Positions 1 to 6,790 of a DNA stretch of 20,397 bases are shown piece by piece (the first letter of the stretch is position 1; every line of letters starts with the position of its first letter). Source of the stretch: a virus; the IMG/VR virus record IMGVR_UViG_3300001720_000038, positions 1 to 20,397 of that record; one strand, written 5' to 3'. The translations under genes were made by a program, and so were the position numbers. A model generated the notes under the pieces. It saw only the letters and a program-made list of their open reading frames with translations. It was not told the origin of the DNA and ran no database searches.

Positions 1-522
1 GTCGCCAGTATTGAGAACGCTGCTCTTCGTCGATTCCTACCTAATTTCAACCAAATCACTACAGAGCTAACACCAATCTTCCAGAACGTGTTCCTACTTT
101 TGTTCAATGAAGGAGCATTCCCAGACCCACCTGAGTCTGTAAAGCTTTACCCTGATGGCCCAATGAATGCCGGTATCGTGCCGCTTCCAAAGGTTGAGTT
201 TACCTCGCGCATCGCTCTAGCGATAAGGATGATCGAAAACAACGCTATTGACCGCACTATTGAGCGGATTATGCCAATGATTCAGATCGCTCCAGAGCTT
301 GCCGACAACTTTGACCTTGACCAGATGCTTAGAGATAGCGCCCGCAATGACGGTATTTCTGAGGATGTCATTAAGAATCTTCAAGAGGTAATCGAACAGC
401 GCGAAGCCCGCGCAGCAGAGATGGCTCAACAACAGCAGATGATGATGGCTCAACAAGCCGCCAGCGCTGCCAAAGACGCCAGCCAGGTCGATCCTGAGAA
501 GCTTCAAGGCATGATGCAATAA
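1..522 (+). CDS. Portal (head-to-tail connector) protein, C-terminal part; 5' end outside window
   Basis: The frame is open from base 1 to the TAA at 520-522, so this is the last 173 residues of a longer protein. The portal is the dodecameric ring at the capsid vertex through which DNA is packaged and ejected. What is seen: a segment rich in small and charged residues (VEFTSRIALAIRMIENNAIDR), then a pattern of a D-x-D-x-M helix, a 'G-I-S-E-D-V-I-K' turn and a charged helix with E-Q-R-E-A-R-A-A-E, and finally a Q/M/A-rich tail. This is how the podovirus 'head to tail connecting' family (Bbp/T7 gp8 type) usually ends. A GTG at 88 is in frame but is internal, not a start. The stop overlaps the next ATG (TAATG at 520-524), implying translational coupling. 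The position before scaffold and capsid genes supports the call. The family assignment is from recall of the pattern, not a search. Confidence 0.8.
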   Translation, partial: VASIENAALRRFLPNFNQITTELTPIFQNVFLLLFNEGAFPDPPESVKLYPDGPMNAGIVPLPKVEFTSRIALAIRMIENNAIDRTIERIMPMIQIAPELADNFDLDQMLRDSARNDGISEDVIKNLQEVIEQREARAAEMAQQQQMMMAQQAASAAKDASQVDPEKLQGMMQ

Positions 523-740
523 TGGACAGACATACACATAACGGGAAGGTTGTTAAGACTCTCCTGTCTACTACAGAAGGGGACGCGCTGTTGGAATGGA
601 TGAAAGTAAAATTCCAGTTTAACCAGCCGGTGTTCAAAGCAGAAGACGATTACAACGAGACATCCGCAAAATTACGAGAAGGTGGCCGTCATGTAATCAT
701 AGAACTAGAGAACCTAAAACCAAGAAACCCAGATGATTGA
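522..740 (+). CDS. Bbp19-like small head/structural protein
   Basis: This is a 72-residue protein whose ATG overlaps the portal stop. It has the shape I associate with the Bbp19-like family found after the portal in BPP-1-type podoviruses. An 'F/L-x-T-x-E-G-x-x-L-L-x-W' start (here TLLSTTEGDALLEWMK) is followed by a middle segment ending in E-G-x-R-x-V-I-x-E-L (here REGGRHVIIELENL) and a short hydrophilic end. Its role in that family is not established; association with capsid or packaging is inferred from the neighbours. The next gene begins inside its 3' end (8-base overlap, 733-740), so the genes are presumably co-translated. No separate ribosome binding site is obvious. Alternative: an unrelated small phage protein of similar size. 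Confidence 0.6.
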   Translation: MDRHTHNGKVVKTLLSTTEGDALLEWMKVKFQFNQPVFKAEDDYNETSAKLREGGRHVIIELENLKPRNPDD

Positions 741-1080
741 TTCAAGACTATTTAAACTAGTTAGCGACAAGTTCATTCGACAGACCGACATGAAAGAGAT
801 TGCTACGCTTGTAGATGGCGAGGTTACAGGTCTTCACCACAAGCAAGAGAAGTTCCGAGAGACTCTGGAAAGCCTGATCGGTGACGCATCACCAGTAGAG
901 GTTGAGGTTTCTATTAAGCAGCCTAAAACAAAACGGTCTAAAAAGGATGCTCCAGCAGAATACTTTACTAAACGCATGGGCGGGAAGTCAGAGCAAGTAG
1001 TTGAGTGGAGACGCGAACACTGGAGTGCAAAACAATTTAAAGACGAATATGGCGATCTATTTACGGAAGAGAATCTATGA
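733..1080 (+). CDS. Unrecognised 115-residue phage protein, basic centre
   Basis: I do not recognise this protein. It is 115 residues long, with no signal peptide or membrane segment. The N-terminal half (to about residue 55) looks helical and charged, with a run that could be amphipathic (MKEIATLVDGEVTGLHHKQ). The centre has a lysine/arginine-rich stretch (KQPKTKRSKKDAPAEYF, about residues 62-78). The C-terminus is aromatic and charged (VVEWRREHWSAKQF, then DEYGDLFTEENL). The ATG lies inside the upstream gene and the stop overlaps the next start as ATGA (1077-1080), so it is locked into the portal-scaffold operon. The basic patch would suit nucleic acid or scaffold contact, but that is inference. 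Its place between the Bbp19-like gene and the scaffold suggests a role in head assembly or DNA packaging. Confidence 0.7.
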   Translation: MIDSRLFKLVSDKFIRQTDMKEIATLVDGEVTGLHHKQEKFRETLESLIGDASPVEVEVSIKQPKTKRSKKDAPAEYFTKRMGGKSEQVVEWRREHWSAKQFKDEYGDLFTEENL

Positions 1081-2015
1081 GACAATACGAATTGATTAGA
1101 AACGAAGAAGGAGGAGATGCTGGTGGCGGTGCTGCCGTAGCTGATCCTACAGAAGAATACGGCTCAGACCCATCAACCCCACCAACCTTTGACGCATCAG
1201 GAATGTTTGATGCAGATGGCAAGTTCCAAGAGATTGGAGACCGGTTTAAGAATGACAGCGTCGATGCTGACTACATTAACCGGAACTTTAAGGGCAAGAG
1301 TCCATCTGACCTAGCAAAGATGCTTAAGGATAACCAGACGGCAGCGCGAGCAAAGTCAGTCAGTTACCCAGGAGCAGACGCCAGCGATGAGGATTGGAGT
1401 CGATTCCGTGAAGCTGCCGGTGTGCCAGAGAGCGCAGACCAAGTCATGCCGGAAGACTTTGAAAGCTTCCAGAACGCTACCGGATGGACTGAAGAGGTGG
1501 CAACTCCAGTAGTTGATGCCCTAATCCAATCAGGAGCGCCAGGACCAGCAATTACTGCCGGACTAGCGGCTGTTCAAAAAGCAGCAGCAGCACAAGCCGA
1601 ACAATGGCAAGCAGAGGCCCAAGAGCGACGAGAAGCCGGCAAACAGCAGCTTCTAGAAGCATTTGGAACTGAGACCGATGCACGCGTTAACGGAGCAACT
1701 ATTGCAGCCGAAAAGCTTGGAATCCAAGCTGGACTAAGTCAGGAGCAGATTGAAGGCGTCAAGCAGGTAGTATCTCAGATTGATAGTCCAGAGCTTACTA
1801 GGATGTTTGCTCATCTAAGTGATGCAATCTCAGAGGCTTCCTACCGAGGTCCAGGTCAGACAGCTAAGGTTGATGATTTCCGAGGACCATCCGAGACAGC
1901 TCAGGCAATCATGGAAGATAGTCAGCACCCAATGCACGCTAAGTTCATGGCCGGCGACGATGCTGTCCACAAACACGTTGATACTTTACTAGCAAAAGCG
2001 AGAGATATTGCTTAA
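1077..2015 (+). CDS. Scaffolding (capsid assembly) protein
   Basis: This 312-residue acidic, largely helical protein lies immediately before the capsid gene, the usual place for the scaffold that guides procapsid assembly and is then lost. The first 60 residues are glycine/aspartate/proline-rich and probably disordered. Residues about 95-135 contain 'Y-P-G-A-D-A-S-D-E-D-W-x-x-F-R-E-A-A-G-V-P-E-S-A-D-Q', matching the 'P-x-x-x-A-S-x-E-E-W-x-x-F-x-x-x-x-G-x-P-E' segment common in podovirus scaffolds. An alanine/glutamine/glutamate helix follows (about residues 160-195), then 'L-L-E-A-F-G-T-E-T-D-A-R'. The C-terminus is helical with K and H residues (HAKFMAGDDAVHKHVDTLL), which in other scaffolds contacts the coat protein. 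The start overlaps the previous stop. A purine-rich stretch (GGAAGAG, 1065-1071) lies upstream of the ATG and may serve as a weak ribosome site. A strong terminator follows at 2055. Confidence 0.75.
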   Translation: MRQYELIRNEEGGDAGGGAAVADPTEEYGSDPSTPPTFDASGMFDADGKFQEIGDRFKNDSVDADYINRNFKGKSPSDLAKMLKDNQTAARAKSVSYPGADASDEDWSRFREAAGVPESADQVMPEDFESFQNATGWTEEVATPVVDALIQSGAPGPAITAGLAAVQKAAAAQAEQWQAEAQERREAGKQQLLEAFGTETDARVNGATIAAEKLGIQAGLSQEQIEGVKQVVSQIDSPELTRMFAHLSDAISEASYRGPGQTAKVDDFRGPSETAQAIMEDSQHPMHAKFMAGDDAVHKHVDTLLAKARDIA

Positions 2016-2054
2016 CGAATTTCTAGGTGGTCTCTCTCTTCCCATCTAGCACCG

Positions 2055-2097
2055 AGCCTCCTCCTCTAAGTCATGTCAGAGGGGGAGGCTTTTTATT
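2055..2097 (+). terminator. Rho-independent terminator after the scaffold gene
   Basis: A 13-base arm (2055-2067) pairs with 2078-2090, giving 12 Watson-Crick pairs plus one U-G wobble (2062 with 2083). The loop is 10 bases and the stem is followed by TTTTTATTT (2090-2098). This is a textbook intrinsic terminator on the + strand, and its wobble is only favourable in + strand RNA. It would end transcripts of the portal-scaffold operon before the capsid gene. Confidence 0.85.
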
Positions 2098-2297
2098 TGA
2101 CTAAGTTGATATTTTAGCTTAGAAGGCTATTCATGACAGCTTACCTAGCTTGCTAGACCTGTCTATACAGCCCCAATTTGGCCGCCCTACATACGCCCCT
2201 CGCATGGCCTACCAGCATTAGCTGCCCCAATTTTAGAGGTTTCCGTTCACAGTCAGGCCTTCGTGAACCAAAACAAAAACCTAAACCTTAAAATATT
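2098..2297 (+). promoter_or_regulatory. Gene-free leader of the capsid gene (probable promoter and 5' untranslated region)
   Basis: There is no open frame of note between the terminator and the capsid ATG. Because the capsid gene needs its own transcript if the terminator works, a promoter is expected here, but I find no convincing one. TTGATA at 2106-2111 could act as a -35 box, with only a poor -10 downstream. TATACA at 2164-2169 could be a -10 without a good -35. No T7-type 23-base promoter is recognised. Visible structure: a short palindrome CTAGC-TT-GCTAG (2145-2156); a direct repeat GCCCCAATTT at 2170-2179 and 2224-2233; and a hairpin with GTTCAC (2245-2250) pairing with GTGAAC (2263-2268), extendable by TTT/AAA and G-C pairs beyond a small internal loop. 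The last 30 bases are A-rich and lack a Shine-Dalgarno. Confidence 0.45.
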
Positions 2298-3218
2298 ATG
2301 CCAGTTAGTCCAACACTCGCGCTGATCGATCAGTATCAGCCTAAATTTGAAAGCCAGTGGCGTCGCCTTGCTCAGCAGGTCGATAGCCGTCTTAGCGGCG
2401 CTGTTAGCGTCAACTCCGGTTGTACCGGTGAAGTAAACTACCGCGACCAGATCAAGCCAATTGATGTTACGTCACTTGGTGGGCCAAACGCAAACCGCCT
2501 TGCAGCAACTGCGATCTCTGAAATCGAAACTCAGAAGCGTGCTAACTACCCTGAGAAGTTTCAGGCTGTTAAGCACTTTGATGAGTTTGATGAAGTATGG
2601 CTTGCAGATCAATCAAAGCCCACATCGCAAACCTTCCTTGAGTTTAAGGCAGGATTTAACCGCAAGATGGACGATCTTATTATTGCCGCCGCAACAGGAA
2701 CCTCAAAAACAGGTGACAATGGCGCAGTAAGCACAACTCTTCCAACCGGCCAAGTTATTTCTGTCGATACTGGAGGATCTGGAGCTGGAATGAACCTTAC
2801 AAAGATTCTTAATGCTAAACAGCTTATGGAGGAAAACGAGGTATTCGGTCAAGACATTGACGGTGATGACGCTTACCTTGTACTTAACGCCAAAGCCCTT
2901 CGCGGTCTTTATGATGAAGCTAAAATTACTTCTAGCGATTACGCCGGAGAATTATCAGCTCTCTTTAATGGAGAGATTGACCAATTCCTTGGTTTTAAAT
3001 TCATCCGCACTGAGCGCCTTGCAGTTGCAAGCAATGTTCGCACCTGCTTTGCTTTTGTGAAGTCAGGTATAGCACTTGATATTTGGCAGAATCCTAAGTT
3101 CAAGCTTAGCGAGCGTAACGACTTTAATGACGCCGCCCAGCTTCGCGGAACTGCCGCAGCAGGAGCCACTCGCCTTGAGGAAATCAAGGTTGTAGAGATT
3201 CCTTGTGGCGAGTCCTAG
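2298..3218 (+). CDS. Major capsid protein
   Basis: This 306-residue protein matches, by recall, the Phage_capsid_2-type coat proteins of BPP-1-like and many marine podoviruses. The N-terminus has a helix with 'Q-x-x-F-E-x-Q-W-R-R-L-A-Q-Q-V-D-S-R-L'. It is followed by 'G-E-V-N-Y-R-D-Q-I' and a threonine/glutamate segment (LAATAISEIETQKRANYP). Next come 'D-E-F-D-E-V-W-L-A-D-Q-S-K-P-T-S' and 'F-N-R-K-M-D-D-L-I-I-A-A-A-T-G-T-S-K-T-G', the typical 'R-x-x-D-x-x-I-I-x-A-A-x-G' signature near residues 120-137. The C-terminal half alternates strands and helices and ends in 'RLEEIKVVEIPCGES'. It forms the icosahedral shell around the genome. All 14 arginines use CGC or CGT, unlike neighbouring genes rich in AGA, as expected for a very highly expressed protein. 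It is flanked on both sides by terminator-like hairpins. The first ATG is used and no Shine-Dalgarno is visible. No slippery-site extension of the T7 10A/10B kind is seen. Confidence 0.88.
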   Translation: MPVSPTLALIDQYQPKFESQWRRLAQQVDSRLSGAVSVNSGCTGEVNYRDQIKPIDVTSLGGPNANRLAATAISEIETQKRANYPEKFQAVKHFDEFDEVWLADQSKPTSQTFLEFKAGFNRKMDDLIIAAATGTSKTGDNGAVSTTLPTGQVISVDTGGSGAGMNLTKILNAKQLMEENEVFGQDIDGDDAYLVLNAKALRGLYDEAKITSSDYAGELSALFNGEIDQFLGFKFIRTERLAVASNVRTCFAFVKSGIALDIWQNPKFKLSERNDFNDAAQLRGTAAAGATRLEEIKVVEIPCGES

Positions 3219-3236
3219 TCCATAGCAACAACTAAC

Positions 3237-3279
3237 AAGGGTCCGTCTGTCTTTCGGGGCGGGCGGGCCTTTCCTTTTT
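3237..3279 (+). terminator. Terminator-like hairpin after the capsid gene, abutting the next start codon
   Basis: Bases 3237-3252 pair with 3257-3272 around a TTCG tetraloop (3253-3256). There are 10 Watson-Crick and 6 G-U wobble pairs, followed by CCTTTTT up to 3279. Because six pairs are wobbles, the structure is stable only in + strand RNA. It occupies the position of T7 T-phi, the leaky terminator after gene 10. The T run ends one base before the ATG of tail tubular A, so the hairpin must also influence that gene's translation or be read through. Confidence 0.75.
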
Positions 3280-3900
3280 ATGAGCAAGATCATTACTGAC
3301 ATCGACATCGCCAACCAAGCGCTTGGCTATTTGGGAGAGCAGACAATTGCAACAATGTCTGAAAACACCAAGGAGGCACGGCAGGTCTCGCTCCACTTTG
3401 ACCAGACGCTCCGTGAGATCATGGAGAAGCACAGGTGGTCAGTAGGCCGGAAAAGAACTAGAATGACGCTATCCGGCGCAACACCAGATTTCGGGTGGTC
3501 TTACGCTCACATTATCCCAGAAGACTGCCTAAGAGTCTTGGATTTGTTTGAGCTTTCAGAAGAGACACCCACACTAAATCCAGTTCCAATTCGCAAGTTT
3601 GAGAAGGAGCCTGGTCTTATCCTTAGCAACATTAAGCATTGCGGCTTAGTTTACATCAAAGAGGTGATCTCATCAGATCTATCACCATTGCTTGTTAAAT
3701 CTCTAGCAATCAAGCTGGCGTCAAAGCTAGCAATTCCCCTCGGTGAGTCCAGACTGGCCGGTGATTTATCTAATATGGCCGACAATGCCATTAAAGACGC
3801 ATGGCTGAGCGATATAAGACAGTCACGATCAGGAGAAAACTCTGATTTCCTCCAAAGATCTGAAGAAAACCACGCCGAAAGCGGAAGATACAATGCCTGA
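3280..3900 (+). CDS. Tail tubular protein A (T7 gp11-like adaptor)
   Basis: The product is 206 residues, close to T7 gp11 (196). This protein forms the ring that joins the portal to the tail nozzle. The family pattern is clear at the N-terminus: 'D-I-A-N-Q-A-L-G-Y-L-G-E-Q-T-I' (residues 8-22), then 'E-A-R-Q-V-x-x-x-F-D-Q-T-L-R-E-I-M-E-K-H-R-W-S-V-G-R-K-R' (about 32-60), with the conserved tryptophan and basic 'R-K-R-T-R'. Next is 'F-G-W-S-Y-A-H-I-I-P-E-D-C-L-R-V' (about 71-86), the tyrosine/proline/D-C-L-R signature of the family. The remainder is helical with 'A-I-K-L-A-S-K-L-A-I-P-L'. The ATG follows directly on the terminator-like hairpin and has no Shine-Dalgarno. The 3' end overlaps the nozzle gene by 8 bases (3893-3900). 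Confidence 0.87.
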   Translation: MSKIITDIDIANQALGYLGEQTIATMSENTKEARQVSLHFDQTLREIMEKHRWSVGRKRTRMTLSGATPDFGWSYAHIIPEDCLRVLDLFELSEETPTLNPVPIRKFEKEPGLILSNIKHCGLVYIKEVISSDLSPLLVKSLAIKLASKLAIPLGESRLAGDLSNMADNAIKDAWLSDIRQSRSGENSDFLQRSEENHAESGRYNA

Positions 3901-6400
3901 GTTTTTGCAGTCTAACTTTAATGGTGAGTGGTCTCCGCTCATGCTTGGCCGTGTAGAGCTGTCACGATACGCTACATCGCTAAGAACGATGGAGAACTTT
4001 GCCCCGACCATACCTGGCGGCGCGAGAAAGCGACCTGGCACTGAATACATTGGCGAGGTCAGAGATTCATCAAAGAAAACACGGCTTGAAAGCTTCACGT
4101 TTTCTAATGAGCAATCTTATTTGCTAGAATTTAGCGATCTAAAATTACGGTTTTGGAGGAACGGGGTGTTATTAAGCGATGAAGAAGTTACTCCCTACAC
4201 TGAGGATGAGGTGTTTAGCCTAAGAATGACATCGACAAACGACATTGTCTATATTGCTTCACCTAATCATGCTCCCTACAAGCTAACCAGAACATCTGAC
4301 ACTACGTTTGATTTTGCGCTGCTTGAGTTTAAGAACCAGCCGTTTGAAGACGAAAACCTTACAGATGTTACTATAAGCGCGTCTGCGACAACAGGAACAG
4401 GTATAACCTTAACGTCTTCCAGTAATTTATTTACTGATGACATGGATGATCCAAATGGCAGTCCAAATGCAAGCACGTTTAAAATTTCTCACTATGTTCC
4501 TAGGACTGTATTAGAAAGCTCTATTAATGAAACTAAAGTAGAAAAAACAACCCCAAACAAATTTAACAATCAAAATAACTATCAACCAAATGATGAGGTT
4601 TGGTTTGAAGTCAATTCAACAGTTTTCTATTACACTTGTCATACAGCATACACTCAAGGAACTTCAACTGAAGTAAACCCTATTAATTTAAATTCGCATT
4701 TTTCGACTGGTGTAGTTGCAGAGGTTTTAGGGACAACTTCTGATGTAATGAAGTTTTACATTGAGGGAGAGTGGTCGTTTAGAACAGAAGGTAACTGGGA
4801 TGGAGAATGGGGCATTCAAGAGTCTGATGATGGGCTTCTTAATAATTGGATAACTAGATTCTCAATGGCGTCTTACAATGGTTCTGATAACTACGTAAGA
4901 GAAGGTGATGAGTCGGCCAATCCAATTTGGCTCCGTGTTGTATTGTTTAATACTGCTAGCGGAACAAACCATAGAGTGACGTGGACAACTGCTGATGTTG
5001 AAAAGTCAGGAGAAGTTACAATTACTGGTTACACTTCTCCGACACAAGTTACTGCCAATGTAAGCACAACTAGACCGCTTTATTCTACGGCAGCAACTAA
5101 ACACTGGTCAGAAAATGAGTGGAATTATAGAAAAGGGTTTCCAAGTCAGGTGTTCTTTAAAAACAACCGGCTTTGCTTTGCTTCTACTAAGTTAGACAAC
5201 CAAGCTATCTGGGGCAGTGAAGTAGATAAATGGGATAACTTTAAGCGTGGCATACAAGGAGACTCGCAGCCATTTAAAGACGTTCTAAGGACCGGCAACC
5301 AAGATCCGATACAATGGGTATCCGAGCAGTCAAAGACGCTTCTAGGGCTATCCTCGCAGATAAGAAACCTAACCGGTGAAGACGGGTCGTCTATTCTAGC
5401 GCCAGGTAAGAACAGCTCGGCAAGACAAGCCGGTCGCGGCGCTGCTAACCTTGAGCCGGTAGAGGTTGATGACTTTACATTCTACGTCCAGCTAGGAGGC
5501 AGGATCATCAGAGGTCTCACAAACGATTATGAGCGGGGCGTTTACGCTGCTGCTGATATGACTAGAGAGGCTGAACACGTAACAAAAGGTGGCGTCAAGC
5601 AGATGGCGTTTCAGCTAAACCGTGTTTCTACGCTCTACGCCGTCACAGGAGAGGGTATTGCTGCCTGCCTAGTGTTTGATCCAGAAGTGGAGAAAATGGG
5701 CTGGTATCGCCTTAAAACGCAAGGAGGGACAATTGAGTCAGTTGCTATCCTTCCGGCTACCGGAGAAGAGGACGAGGTTTACTTTGTAGTGAAAAGAACC
5801 ATTAATGGAAGCACCAAGCGCTACATTGAAAGGCTAAAGAACGATCAAATCAGAATACAAGATGATGGCCTGCAAGACGATATGTTTTATGTCGATTGCG
5901 GCACTACGATTACCGGCACTAATATCACAACAGTTACAGGCTTGAATCACCTAGAGGGCAAGGAAATACAGGTTCTTGGAAATGGTGATTACTTAGGCAA
6001 ATTCACAGTAGCCAGTAATTCAATTACAATACCCGCTAGCGACAAGGTGACCTATGGCTTGCCTATTGAGGCCAAGCTGTGGCCAATGCCGTTAGAGGGC
6101 ATTACAGCGTCAGGAACGACCTCTGGAGACAAGAAGCGCGTCAAAGAAATTACGATTGACGTTATGAACTCGCTCGGAATCCAGACAAAAGACTCACCAG
6201 ATGACACTAAGGAGCCTACAGATCTTACTCCAAGACAGTCTGATGCAGACCTTGGATCATCGCCGGCACTCTACAGCGGCAAGCTAGAAGTCAGAAATAC
6301 TCTGCCAAGATCGTTTGATGGTAATGTTTTTTACCAATCAGATATTCCTTTTGGCGTATTTATCCGTAATATCATCACCAAATGGGAGAAGACCAGCTAA
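3893..6400 (+). CDS. Tail tubular protein B (T7 gp12-like nozzle)
   Basis: At 835 residues this is near T7 gp12 (794). The protein forms the hexameric nozzle at the tip of the short tail. The N-terminus carries the family opening: 'F-N-G-E-W-S-P-L-M-L-G-R-V-E-L-S-R-Y' (about 9-26), 'M-E-N-F-A-P-T-I-P-G-G-A-R-K-R-P-G-T-E-Y-I', then 'R-L-E-S-F-T-F-S-N-E-Q-S-Y-L-L-E-F' and 'M-T-S-T-N-D-I-V-Y-I-A-S-P-N-H-A-P-Y-K-L-T-R'. Residues about 160-415 are a beta-rich middle section with G-E-W-S-F/G-N-W-D-G-E-W motifs as in other nozzles. Its DNA is markedly richer in A+T than both ends. A conserved 'P-S-Q-V-F-F-K-N-N-R-L-C-F-A' and 'I-W-G-S-E-V-D-K-W-D-N-F' follow (about 418-447), then the C-terminal propeller-like part. 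A sugar-digesting motif is not seen. The gene overlaps both neighbours. Confidence 0.87.
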   Translation: MPEFLQSNFNGEWSPLMLGRVELSRYATSLRTMENFAPTIPGGARKRPGTEYIGEVRDSSKKTRLESFTFSNEQSYLLEFSDLKLRFWRNGVLLSDEEVTPYTEDEVFSLRMTSTNDIVYIASPNHAPYKLTRTSDTTFDFALLEFKNQPFEDENLTDVTISASATTGTGITLTSSSNLFTDDMDDPNGSPNASTFKISHYVPRTVLESSINETKVEKTTPNKFNNQNNYQPNDEVWFEVNSTVFYYTCHTAYTQGTSTEVNPINLNSHFSTGVVAEVLGTTSDVMKFYIEGEWSFRTEGNWDGEWGIQESDDGLLNNWITRFSMASYNGSDNYVREGDESANPIWLRVVLFNTASGTNHRVTWTTADVEKSGEVTITGYTSPTQVTANVSTTRPLYSTAATKHWSENEWNYRKGFPSQVFFKNNRLCFASTKLDNQAIWGSEVDKWDNFKRGIQGDSQPFKDVLRTGNQDPIQWVSEQSKTLLGLSSQIRNLTGEDGSSILAPGKNSSARQAGRGAANLEPVEVDDFTFYVQLGGRIIRGLTNDYERGVYAAADMTREAEHVTKGGVKQMAFQLNRVSTLYAVTGEGIAACLVFDPEVEKMGWYRLKTQGGTIESVAILPATGEEDEVYFVVKRTINGSTKRYIERLKNDQIRIQDDGLQDDMFYVDCGTTITGTNITTVTGLNHLEGKEIQVLGNGDYLGKFTVASNSITIPASDKVTYGLPIEAKLWPMPLEGITASGTTSGDKKRVKEITIDVMNSLGIQTKDSPDDTKEPTDLTPRQSDADLGSSPALYSGKLEVRNTLPRSFDGNVFYQSDIPFGVFIRNIITKWEKTS

Positions 6401-6786
6401 CCTTGAAACCTTACTTTCCAGAACACTATCCATTGCTGTGCGAATGGTGGGACTCACACGGCTCTCTCAGGGCCGGCAGGTCTGATTTAGAGTCTGGCAT
6501 AGGATTGGTGGCAGAAAGCGATTCTAGGCCCGTTGGTGCGTGTTTCTTGTATGTTACAGGAGCGCTTGGGTTTATTGAGGCTATGGTTATTAGCCCTGAC
6601 TCGACTGTGGCTAAGTCTAGAAAGATTGCTGACACTTTATTTAAGGAGCTGCACAAAATAGCTAAGGCAGAAGGCGTCAACAAGCTAATCGCTTTTGTTC
6701 AGTCTAAAGGCATGGTCAGGGAGTGTTCCCGCTCAGGTTTTACACAAGTCGGGCCACCTATGGCGCAAATGGTTCAAACAATATAA
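6382..6786 (+). CDS. GNAT-fold-like protein at the T7 gene 13 position
   Basis: The 134-residue product starts inside the nozzle gene (19-base overlap). Its pattern suggests an N-acetyltransferase fold: an N-terminal 'L-K-P-Y-F-P-E-H-Y-P-L-L-C-E-W-W' strand-helix, 'G-L-V-A-E-S-D-S-R-P-V-G-A-C-F-L-Y', a strand leading to 'I-E-A-M-V-I-S-P-D-S', then a helix (ADTLFKELHKIAKAEG) and 'V-N-K-L-I-A-F-V-Q-S'. In active GNAT enzymes the loop before the helix reads Q/R-x-x-G-x-G/A and binds acetyl-CoA. Here it is 'S-T-V-A-K-S-R-K-I-A-D', without those glycines, so activity is doubtful. T7 gp13, encoded at this same position, belongs to a GNAT-related family and is needed for virion formation, so a structural or assembly role is the better inference. 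Confidence 0.65.
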   Translation: MGEDQLTLKPYFPEHYPLLCEWWDSHGSLRAGRSDLESGIGLVAESDSRPVGACFLYVTGALGFIEAMVISPDSTVAKSRKIADTLFKELHKIAKAEGVNKLIAFVQSKGMVRECSRSGFTQVGPPMAQMVQTI

Positions 6787-6790
6787 AGAA

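Noticed and set aside
2145-2156. CTAGC-TT-GCTAG palindrome as an operator.
   Set aside because: Only a 5-base arm, a single copy in this gap, and no regulator gene in the window.
3180-3236. Possible programmed frameshift extending the capsid protein as in T7 10A/10B.
   Set aside because: No slippery heptamer and no useful downstream frame before the hairpin.
6695-6790. Longer start (TTG) for the gp14-like protein.
   Set aside because: It would overlap the GNAT-like gene by 92 bases; the ATG at 6791 gives the expected N-terminus.
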